Assembly: GCA_045106825.1 (NCBI GenBank)
Contig: JBGCFH010000365.1
Coordinates: forward strand, 1-20,305
DNA: 20,305 nucleotides
Origin: CAWVWD01 sp045106825
GTDB taxonomy: Bacteria; Bacteroidota; Bacteroidia; Chitinophagales; Saprospiraceae
Direction: 5' to 3'
In this document: positions 14,639 to 20,305 of the stretch, piece after piece
Layout of the letters: every line of letters begins with the position of its first letter
How positions within the stretch are numbered: the stretch's first letter is position 1
The notes under the pieces: generated by a model
Databases searched by the model: none
Told to the model about the DNA's origin: nothing
What the model saw: only the letters and a program-made list of their open reading frames with translations
Made by a program: the position numbers and the translations under genes

Positions 14639-15805
14639 ATGAAAACTTTACACCTTTTAACAGTTCTAACTATTGTAATCTTTGCCAGTTTCTCTGCCAA
14701 TGCACAATATTCAACCTTAGTGCTCAATTATGAAAAGTCATGTTTTGGAGAAAATGAACCGCTTCCTGCTCGTAAAAATTTTGTGATTACAGGTGTTGCA
14801 AATGCAAATATTCCTTATGTCGAAGTGGCGATTTATGATGAAAAACACAAAGCGGACGATTTGCCAGTTTATGCTACTTTTTGGAAAAGAGATTTGAATA
14901 GCAACTCACCAAAATTCACTGTTCCGATTAATCAACATTTGAGAGAAGGAAAAGCATATGATGTATTAGTAAAATATTATCGTGTAGCGACAGAAGGAGA
15001 AGAAACAGCATTGAAGAACAACTTATTTAAGACGTTAGATGCTTATGTTGACCAATCTTATAAATTGTCTAATTCAAAAATAGATTTTGCGAAAAGTGCT
15101 AAGAAAACGGTTGCGGATTTGAATGAAATTGTAACAATCGGTATGTCGCAATATCGTCATCGTACAAGTTTTGCATTTGAGACTTTTTCTGATGTTGTAA
15201 AGATGAAAATTGACCAAATCGAAAGTCAATCGTTAAAAACTGTTTCGGAAGCGAACGCTGCAAATGGAAAAGACGCTGGAACTCGTGTGATTTTTCGTGA
15301 TCGTTTGATTAACGAATTGAAAGAAATGTTGCACACAGAAGTAAGTCAATATTTGAATCGTGAATTATACATTATGGTTGACGATAAATTAATTGAAGAT
15401 TATCCAACCGAAAAAATTCAAAACTCATTACCTGTAAATATTGGTTATGGCGGAGCATTGTTCAATACTGATTTTGATGCATTTAATTATGCCGCAGCAC
15501 CTTATTTGGGTTTATCATTTCCTTTCGGAAAAGAAGGTAGTCAATCAAAACTTTTACAACGCTCTTCTTTATCATTTGGTGTATTGTTAGACCAAAGTAT
15601 TATGGATAGAAATGATGTTGGTTATACAGGTCCGATTTTTAATGTTCCTGTTTATGGTGCGTTAGGTTATCGTGCGTTTCGTTTTATTCGTGTAAATGCT
15701 GGTGTTACCGTTTTAGAAAATGTATCGACTTCTAATATTCAAGTTTATCCGTTTATTGGGATAAGTGCAGAGTTGAATTTATCATTATCATTGGCGAAGG
15801 AGTAA
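14639..15805 (+). CDS. Uncharacterised exported protein with beta-barrel-like C-terminus
   Basis: I do not recognise this 388-residue protein. It starts with a clean signal peptide (MKTLHLLTVLTIVIFASFSANAQ, about 1-23). Residues about 24-115 look beta-rich (YVEVAIYDEK, KAYDVLVKYYRV). Residues about 120-260 are mainly helical and charged (KSAKKTVADLNEIV, RDRLINELKEMLHTEV). From about 265 the pattern is alternating aromatic/glycine strands (VNIGYGGALF, PYLGLSFPFG, LSFGVLLDQS, VYGALGYRAFRFIRVNAGV, VYPFIGISAEL), like a small outer-membrane barrel or its half. It precedes an OmpA-family gene by 132 nt in the same direction and may share its transcript. An outer-membrane or periplasmic location is likely; the role is unknown. 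Confidence 0.75.
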   Translation: MKTLHLLTVLTIVIFASFSANAQYSTLVLNYEKSCFGENEPLPARKNFVITGVANANIPYVEVAIYDEKHKADDLPVYATFWKRDLNSNSPKFTVPINQHLREGKAYDVLVKYYRVATEGEETALKNNLFKTLDAYVDQSYKLSNSKIDFAKSAKKTVADLNEIVTIGMSQYRHRTSFAFETFSDVVKMKIDQIESQSLKTVSEANAANGKDAGTRVIFRDRLINELKEMLHTEVSQYLNRELYIMVDDKLIEDYPTEKIQNSLPVNIGYGGALFNTDFDAFNYAAAPYLGLSFPFGKEGSQSKLLQRSSLSFGVLLDQSIMDRNDVGYTGPIFNVPVYGALGYRAFRFIRVNAGVTVLENVSTSNIQVYPFIGISAELNLSLSLAKE

Positions 15806-15810
15806 AATTA

Positions 15811-15850
15811 ATTGTTTGATTGTTATTGCTTCGCTTATTGTTTGATTGTT
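15811..15850. repeat. Pair of 14-bp direct repeats
   Basis: ATTGTTTGATTGTT occurs at 15811-15824 and again at 15837-15850, 26 nt apart, just after the stop of the 14639 gene. Its role is not known. Confidence 0.6.
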
Positions 15851-15881
15851 TTTTACGAATTGACGTAAATAAGTGATTATC

Positions 15882-15912
15882 GGTTTAGTAAACTTTAAAA
15901 GTTTACTAAACC
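15882..15912. promoter_or_regulatory. Perfect 31-nt inverted repeat upstream of the OmpA-family gene
   Basis: Arms 15882-15896 and 15898-15912 are exact 15-nt complements (GGTTTAGTAAACTTT and its inverse) around a single A. It ends 25 nt before the start codon at 15938. As RNA it would place a stable hairpin near the initiation region. As DNA it could be an operator. It could also act as an intergenic terminator, since TTTT follows at 15916-15919. Confidence 0.55.
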
Positions 15913-15937
15913 TCGTTTTAACTCAATTTTAAAAACC

Positions 15938-18400
15938 ATGAAAAAAGGAATATTTACCTACATATTTTGCTTAATCACTTTGTCAATAATAGCACAACAA
16001 GATGCTTATAGTTGGCGAGTCGGTGCGTATAGCGGTTTTAATATCTATCGAGGTGATTTGAATAGTGATTTGAATCCATTTGATGTTAGTCATCCGTTAA
16101 CTGATGTTTCTTATGAAAATCGTTTTGATTTGTTGTCATATGGAGCAAGTATCGAATATAGCACAAAAGGTTTTGGATTGAAACTGTTAGGAACTCGTGG
16201 GATTTTTCGAGCAGAAGATAGAGCGATAAATCGTGATGGTGATTTTATTAATCATACTAATTTTAATCGTTCGTTGAATGTAGAAAATCAGTTTTATGAT
16301 GCGTCGATTTTGGCAACTTTTTATAGTGATAATGGTCGATTATTGTCCAAAACGGCTTTTGTAAGTCCATATATTTCTATCGGTTTAGGTGGAACAGCTT
16401 TTGAAACCTTTGGAGATTTGGAAGATGCAAATGGCAATACATACTATTATTGGTCTGATGGAAAAATTTATAACAAACCAGAAGATACACAACCGACGGA
16501 TGCAATTGAAGTCAACCGTGATTTTCATTATGAAACGGATTTAGAAATCTTAGATCCTGAAGGTATTTTTTATTCTAATTTAGTTTGGAATGTTCCTATT
16601 GCTGTTGGTTTGAAATTTAGAATTACTGATAGATTAAATGCAAACTTAGAAGTCTTAGGTCGTTATACCTCAACAGATTATCTTGATGGTGTGAGTACAC
16701 GAGGAAATGCTGATGATAATGATTTTTATGGAATGACTTCCTTGTCGCTACATTACAATTTTGGACGAAAGTCCGACAATTTTTTACCGCCAACTTTCTA
16801 TTCATTAGGCGAAGATGAAACAACAAAAGACAACATTACGACAACAAAACCACAAATAGAGGTAGAAACGAAACCAGAAAAGGTTATTTCAAAAATCGAC
16901 TCAAATGTAGAAAAGGAAAAATCAATAGTTGAGAAAGTTGTAACAAATGAGCCAAAGATTGAAATACCGAAAAAGAAAATTGATACACAAAAAGTAGACA
17001 TTGTAGAGAATCAACCAAAACTTGAAACGGTAAAAAAAGATGTTGATAAACAAAAAATAAAAATTGTAGAAACGCCAAAAATAGAAAAGTTAGAAATCGT
17101 CGAAACACCAACTTTTTTATTAAATGACAAAAGTTTTAGTGTTGAAAAACAAACGTATCTGGAAGTACAACAAACGAGATTAGAAGTCGCTACGTTGAAT
17201 GAAGAAGCGAATATATTATTGGAAAACTACGATGCAACAAAAGTAGATAGTTTTATGATTTTGAATCAAAAAATCGATTCATTAAGTCAAAAGTTAGAAG
17301 CTTATCAGCAATATATGATTCAGTTAGCGGTACAAGGAAATGCCGATTATACAAAACCTGAAAACCAAGCAATTGAAAAACAGGTTTCGTCATTAGAAGG
17401 AGAAACAGAAGCCTTACGTCAAAAGTATCGAGTATTAGTTTTGGGAGAAGATGATCCGAAAGCAGTCGAAACAGCATTGGAAAAAATCGAAAAAGAAAAC
17501 GAAGCGAATAAAGCTAAAATCAAAGCTTTAGAAGCCGAAGTTGCCGTATTAGAACAACAAAAAAAGACAACTAATATCGAAACATCAAAATCTGAAAGAA
17601 CGATTGAAAATATAACTCTTATTACACCAAAAGTTAATGTCGATACTTCAAAAACGATTATAAGAGGAACAGCAGGTGATAATCCTGTGCTTCCAATATT
17701 GTCCGATTCGATGGCACAAGTTGTCAATATTTACGAAGCAAAATTACAAACCTTGTCGAATGAAGTCAATAGATTGAATACAGAAGTGATTCCAGAAAAA
17801 GACGAAACAATTCAGTTTTTGAATACAAAAGTCGTTGAACTTCAAGGTGAATTAAAAGGTATCAAGGAAACGAATAAATATTATGCAGACTTGTTTCAAA
17901 AGCAAATCACAGCATTACAACAACAAATTGCAAAGCTGAATCAGAGACAACCGACAATTGTTACTGAACCTAAAGTCGTTGAGAAAATTGTGCAAATTCC
18001 GACTGAACCTAAGATTATAGAAAAAATCGTAGAAGTACCAGCTACAACAACGGTTTCTATTGCTGATTTAGTCAAAGAATTTGGTGTTACGAATGTTTAT
18101 TTTGATAATGGAAGTACAACTGTAAAATCGGAGTTCAACGGACAGTTAAATCGTGTCGCTTCAATGATGCAACAACATCCAGAAATCATCGTCATTCTAA
18201 AAGGTTATACTGACAAATCAGGAAATCCAGAACTGAATTTGAGATTGTCAAAGAAAAGAGGAGAAGCTGTGAAATCTTATTTAAAACAGAAAGGAATTAC
18301 AGCAAGTCGTATTGATGTCAGCTACTTTGGTGAAAATGCCGCAAACGCTACAAATGATGCATTTTCTCGTAGAGTTGAAGTTCAAATGATTGTAAATTAA
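15938..18400 (+). CDS. OmpA-family outer-membrane protein with long coiled-coil linker
   Basis: This 820-residue protein probably anchors the outer membrane to peptidoglycan. A signal peptide (about 1-20, ending SIIAQ) is followed by a beta-strand-rich region (about 22-278: SWRVGAYSGFNIYRG, YGASIEYSTKGFGLKLLG, SPYISIGLGG, SLHYNFG) resembling a small outer-membrane barrel. Residues about 290-395 are a low-complexity Lys/Glu/Thr/Pro segment with repeated KIEIVET-like units. Residues about 400-690 are mostly coiled coil (KIEKENEANKAKIKALEAEV and similar). The C-terminal OmpA domain (about 715-820) has VYFDNGST, GYTDKSGNPELNLRLSKKR with Asp759 and Arg774 as the expected diaminopimelate-contacting pair, and SRRVEVQMIV. 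The linker is longer than in classical OmpA and could span the periplasm. It probably shares a transcript with the 14639 gene; a strong terminator follows. Confidence 0.88.
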   Translation: MKKGIFTYIFCLITLSIIAQQDAYSWRVGAYSGFNIYRGDLNSDLNPFDVSHPLTDVSYENRFDLLSYGASIEYSTKGFGLKLLGTRGIFRAEDRAINRDGDFINHTNFNRSLNVENQFYDASILATFYSDNGRLLSKTAFVSPYISIGLGGTAFETFGDLEDANGNTYYYWSDGKIYNKPEDTQPTDAIEVNRDFHYETDLEILDPEGIFYSNLVWNVPIAVGLKFRITDRLNANLEVLGRYTSTDYLDGVSTRGNADDNDFYGMTSLSLHYNFGRKSDNFLPPTFYSLGEDETTKDNITTTKPQIEVETKPEKVISKIDSNVEKEKSIVEKVVTNEPKIEIPKKKIDTQKVDIVENQPKLETVKKDVDKQKIKIVETPKIEKLEIVETPTFLLNDKSFSVEKQTYLEVQQTRLEVATLNEEANILLENYDATKVDSFMILNQKIDSLSQKLEAYQQYMIQLAVQGNADYTKPENQAIEKQVSSLEGETEALRQKYRVLVLGEDDPKAVETALEKIEKENEANKAKIKALEAEVAVLEQQKKTTNIETSKSERTIENITLITPKVNVDTSKTIIRGTAGDNPVLPILSDSMAQVVNIYEAKLQTLSNEVNRLNTEVIPEKDETIQFLNTKVVELQGELKGIKETNKYYADLFQKQITALQQQIAKLNQRQPTIVTEPKVVEKIVQIPTEPKIIEKIVEVPATTTVSIADLVKEFGVTNVYFDNGSTTVKSEFNGQLNRVASMMQQHPEIIVILKGYTDKSGNPELNLRLSKKRGEAVKSYLKQKGITASRIDVSYFGENAANATNDAFSRRVEVQMIVN

Positions 18401-18426
18401 TGGTGAACGGACGCTTCGCTGACGGC

Positions 18427-18472
18427 AAAAAAAAGGTTGAATTTGACAAGTCAAATTCAACCTTTTTTTTTT
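18427..18472. terminator. Very strong bidirectional terminator
   Basis: Arms 18427-18447 and 18450-18470 form a 21-bp stem (core GGTTGAATTTGAC and its complement) with a tiny loop, eight A residues before and ten T residues (18463-18472) at the end. It separates convergent genes ending at 18400 and 18512. GCTTCGCT (18413-18420) and AGCGAAGC (18498-18505) form an outer inverted pair around it. Confidence 0.95.
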
Positions 18473-18511
18473 GTAAATATCACATTTCCGTCAAATAAGC
18501 GAAGCAGCCGT

Positions 18512-19171
18512 TTATTCCGCTGCAACAGTATGAGAAATATCCATTCCACTAAGAATAGCTTCTAAGATTGGATCGTCTTCTGCTTTATAACCTTGTTTGA
18601 TGTCAATATCGTACATTTTGCTAAACGTACTCCAGTAAGTTGCCGAAAATCCACCTCTTAAATCTTTTACCAAATTATACATTGGAATATCTAATTCTCG
18701 CTCAATCATTTTGATCAAAATTCGACCTTGTGTACGAGTCAATTTTTTTAATGGATCTTTAAAATTATCTTCTAATTCTTTTTGTAATCGCTTAATATGT
18801 TTTTTACGATTGCGTTTTTGCATATCATTTGTCGTCTCTTCCAGTTCTCGAAAAAGACGAATGGCTTCAACAGCATATGGATAAACTTGATTGGCATGAT
18901 AACGCATTCTCAAGTAATGACGACGTTCTTTACTACTTTTAAACTTTCGCATTGAAGTAACCGATACATCTTCTAACTCTGCCATAACAACCGTATCACC
19001 AGCCTCCGAAATCATTACTGTAACAACTTGTCCGTCAATTTTCGTCTTAAAAGTCTCTTCAGCTTTTTCCTTAGTCGTTTTGTCCTTATCTGTTTTTTCT
19101 TCGTCTGCTTTTTGAGCAAAAGCAGTAAAAGATACAATCATTAATGTGAGTAAAAATACAGATTTCTTCAT
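18512..19171 (-). CDS. DUF4294 domain protein
   Basis: From the ATG at 19171 the protein has 219 residues, starting with the signal peptide MKKSVFLLTLMIVSFTAFAQ. A GTG 11 codons upstream (19204) is in frame but only adds a charged leader, so I prefer the ATG. A Lys/Glu/Asp-rich segment (about 21-45) leads into a beta-like stretch (GQVVTVMISEAGDTVVMAELEDV). The DUF4294 core follows: RRHYLRMRYHANQVYPYAVEAIRLFRELEE, a basic helix (KRNRKKHIKRLQKELE), GRILIKMIERE and GGFSATYWSTFSKMYDIDIKQGY. The family is largely restricted to Bacteroidota and has no established function. It is exported, monocistronic, and convergent with the OmpA gene. Confidence 0.85.
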   Translation of the reverse strand: MKKSVFLLTLMIVSFTAFAQKADEEKTDKDKTTKEKAEETFKTKIDGQVVTVMISEAGDTVVMAELEDVSVTSMRKFKSSKERRHYLRMRYHANQVYPYAVEAIRLFRELEETTNDMQKRNRKKHIKRLQKELEDNFKDPLKKLTRTQGRILIKMIERELDIPMYNLVKDLRGGFSATYWSTFSKMYDIDIKQGYKAEDDPILEAILSGMDISHTVAAE

Positions 19172-19434
19172 AATTGCATTTTTGAGTTTAATTGCTTTAG
19201 TCACAATTAGTGTTTACAAGTGTAATATGCCAAAATTTATTCCAAGACATGATAAAAAATTTTATTGAAAATTTTATTCCTAAATCAATTTTTATAAAAA
19301 GTATTGAGGTTTAAAGAATTAATTTTATTTTTGAATAAATATCAAATGTCTCATTTTGTAGTTGAAGGGTTGTAAATAAAGGAATTATTATAAAAAACGG
19401 CACATTATTTCTATTTATATTGTTTTTGTCTTTT

Positions 19435-19443
19435 ACCAAAAAT
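19435..19443 (+). repeat. Left target-site duplication (9 bp)
   Basis: ACCAAAAAT directly abuts the left tip of the palindromic element and is repeated exactly at 19646-19654. It is A-rich, so some chance agreement is possible, but its position exactly at both tips supports a true duplication. Confidence 0.75.
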
Positions 19444-19645
19444 CAGCTATTCTCGGTTTAAAATAATTCGTAATGTGTTTTGCTGTAATTAGTGATTTTT
19501 ACGATAATCTGCAATCTAAATTAAGTAAGAATTCGACGGGCGATTTAAAATCGCCTGTCGAATGTTCTTATTTAAGTAAAAAAGTCATTAAAAGCATCAA
19601 TTCTTTATAAAACGCATTATAAAAATTTTAAACCGAGAATGGCTG
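19444..19645. mobile_element. MITE-like non-coding palindromic element, 202 bp
   Basis: The 21-nt tips (19444-19464 and 19625-19645, CAGC.ATTCTCGG and onward) are inverted copies with one difference. Next, TAATG.GTTTT blocks pair across the element. The centre is a near-perfect hairpin: TTAAGTAAGA (19521-19530) with TCTTATTTAA (19566-19575), and 19531-19546 with 19548-19563 (core GGCGATTT/AAATCGCC). Perfect 9-bp direct repeats ACCAAAAAT flank it at 19435-19443 and 19646-19654, as expected for a target duplication. There is no open reading frame, so it would need a transposase supplied in trans. Confidence 0.8.
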
Positions 19646-19654
19646 ACCAAAAAT
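19646..19654 (+). repeat. Right target-site duplication (9 bp)
   Basis: ACCAAAAAT directly abuts the right tip of the element, identical in sequence and orientation to 19435-19443. Confidence 0.75.
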
Positions 19655-19856
19655 AAATTTAAAATTACAATTTTATTCTCACACTTCTGACGAATTAATC
19701 CGATAAAGTGACCGTAAAAACTGTTAATATTTCTTTATTTTTGTTCTTGTTTGTAAAATCTTCTTATAAAAATCCTATCTATAAAATGGTTTTTATACAA
19801 TTGATATTATACTACAATAGCAATATTTTGTTGCTAAATTGTTAATTCAACTTTAA

Positions 19857-20114
19857 ATGACACAAAAAATATTTATAATCGGCTTAATTATCAGCTTTTT
19901 GGGACTTTCCGTTTCAGGATGTTTTACGCCCGATGATATTAAACTAACAGAAGCTCAAAAGAAACAATACATTGATTCTGTATATCAATTAGAATACAAA
20001 CGACTTCAACCGATAATGGACGAAAATTGTGAAGATAACTTTGATAAATTAGTAAATCGTGCAGTAGATTCTTTAATCAATGTCTATTTGGATTCTACTA
20101 AATATGATTATTAA
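19857..20114 (+). CDS. Small lipoprotein of unknown function
   Basis: This 85-residue protein has a convincing lipoprotein signal: MTQK, a hydrophobic core, then LSVSGC with the lipidated Cys at 22. The mature part is about 64 residues, highly charged and probably helical (EAQKKQYIDSVYQLEYKRL, FDKLVNRAVDSLINVYLDS), with no motif I can assign. The residues after Cys22 are F-T-P-D-D; Bacteroidota surface lipoproteins often carry acidic residues near the lipidated Cys, so surface exposure is possible but unproven. It stands alone, downstream of the MITE-like insertion (about 200 nt upstream of its start), and is followed by two hairpins. Confidence 0.75.
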   Translation: MTQKIFIIGLIISFLGLSVSGCFTPDDIKLTEAQKKQYIDSVYQLEYKRLQPIMDENCEDNFDKLVNRAVDSLINVYLDSTKYDY

Positions 20115-20123
20115 TTTTAGTTA

Positions 20124-20146
20124 TTTACGTTTCGCTGAAACGTAAA
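20124..20146. terminator. Hairpin after the small lipoprotein gene
   Basis: TTTACGTTTC (20124-20133) pairs perfectly with GAAACGTAAA (20137-20146) around GCT. No T-run follows, so on its own it is a weak terminator or an mRNA 3'-end stabiliser. Confidence 0.5.
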
Positions 20147-20166
20147 ATAAAAATCACAATTGCTAA

Positions 20167-20191
20167 ATTTTGCTTCGCAAAATGCTTTTTT
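20167..20191 (+). terminator. Candidate terminator of the small lipoprotein gene
   Basis: ATTTTGC (20167-20173) pairs with GCAAAAT (20177-20183) around TTC, followed by GC and six T residues (20186-20191). It lies about 50 nt after the stop codon, immediately before the tandem repeat array. Confidence 0.55.
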
Positions 20192-20250
20192 CACGCAGAT
20201 TCACGCAGATTCACGCAGATTCACGCAGATTCACGCAGATTCACGCAGAT
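20191..20250. repeat. Six exact tandem copies of a 10-bp unit
   Basis: TCACGCAGAT is repeated six times with no change over 60 nt. The unit equals about one helical turn. An inverted counterpart follows (20286-20305), so this is the left arm of a fold-back repeat. Confidence 0.97.
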
Positions 20251-20285
20251 TTTTTTTGATAAAAAAATGATTTTGTTAATGAAAA

Positions 20286-20305
20286 ATCTGCATAAATCTG
20301 CGAAA
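20286..20305. repeat. Inverted partner arm, cut by the window edge
   Basis: ATCTGCATAA followed by ATCTGCGAAA is two spaced copies of the complement-type unit (ATCTGCGTGA), also at a 10-nt period. With 20191-20250 it forms an inverted pair around an A/T-rich 35-nt loop. The arm runs out of the window. Confidence 0.7.

Larger units (their letters stand above)
19172..19856. other. Intergenic region containing a MITE-like element
   Basis: There is no gene in this stretch. The 19435-19654 portion is an inserted palindromic element with its flanking duplication. The remainder is A/T-rich DNA that must hold divergent promoters for the DUF4294 gene (leftward) and the small lipoprotein (rightward). 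A 6-bp hairpin (TAGCAA with TTGCTA) lies at about 19818-19840, just before the lipoprotein gene. No clear TAnnTTTG box was identified. Confidence 0.6.

Noticed and set aside
16623..17727. Several minus-strand open frames inside the OmpA gene
   Set aside because: They lie opposite a clearly coding, repeat-rich coiled-coil region, are Phe/Leu/Ser-rich as expected for antisense of Lys/Glu codons, and lack their own motifs.
20191..20250. CRISPR array
   Set aside because: The units are contiguous 10-mers with no spacers, and there are no cas genes nearby.

Overview
The window is visibly AT-rich and comes from a member of the Bacteroidota. The clearest sign is the gliding-motility/type IX secretion type B sorting domain (CHU_C type) that ends the 1110-residue protein at 10157-13489. 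Supporting signs are a DUF4294 protein, many short leaders ending in A-Q, frequent starts without a Shine-Dalgarno sequence, and a peptidoglycan-associated OmpA protein with a long coiled-coil linker. I cannot name a genus. No tRNA, rRNA or CRISPR array was seen.

Layout. 1-2359 (+): a compact run made of the 3' part of aat, then trmB, then an Rpn-family PD-(D/E)XK nuclease-like gene. 2462-4744 (-): an uncharacterised lipoprotein and a four-helix membrane protein that overlap by 4 nt, then a family 9 glycosyltransferase. 4963-5820 (+): rlpA with a SPOR domain and a strong terminator. 5821-6658: a gene-poor stretch with a decayed fold-back repeat, a second imperfect palindrome, and a terminator not attached to any recognised gene. 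6659-8906: a secreted two-domain esterase (-) and a Nudix-related regulator (+), transcribed divergently across a 352-nt spacer that holds a perfect 21-bp palindrome. 8997-9892 (-): an EamA/DMT transporter pseudogene with an internal amber codon and a frameshift. 10157-13489 (+): the large T9SS substrate with a two-module super-repeat of exactly 423 nt. 13628-14143 (-): a small exported DUF1579-like protein. 14639-18400 (+): an unrecognised exported protein followed by a large OmpA-family protein. 18512-19171 (-): the DUF4294 protein. 19857-20114 (+): a small lipoprotein. The right edge carries six exact 10-bp tandem repeats facing an inverted copy.

How the genes fit together. Most of the window concerns the cell envelope: RlpA (peptidoglycan and septation), GT9 (surface glycan), the OmpA protein (outer membrane to peptidoglycan), lipoproteins and a secreted adhesin-like protein. 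The regulator and esterase pair looks like a local sugar-ester utilisation switch; this is inferred from divergent placement and the palindrome.

The most notable non-coding structure is at 19435-19654. It is a 202-bp imperfect palindrome with 21-bp terminal inverted repeats, flanked by perfect 9-bp direct repeats (ACCAAAAAT). This is the signature of a MITE-like mobile element with its target duplication still intact. No complete new multi-gene system is evident. All calls are by eye from the sequence; no database search was run.
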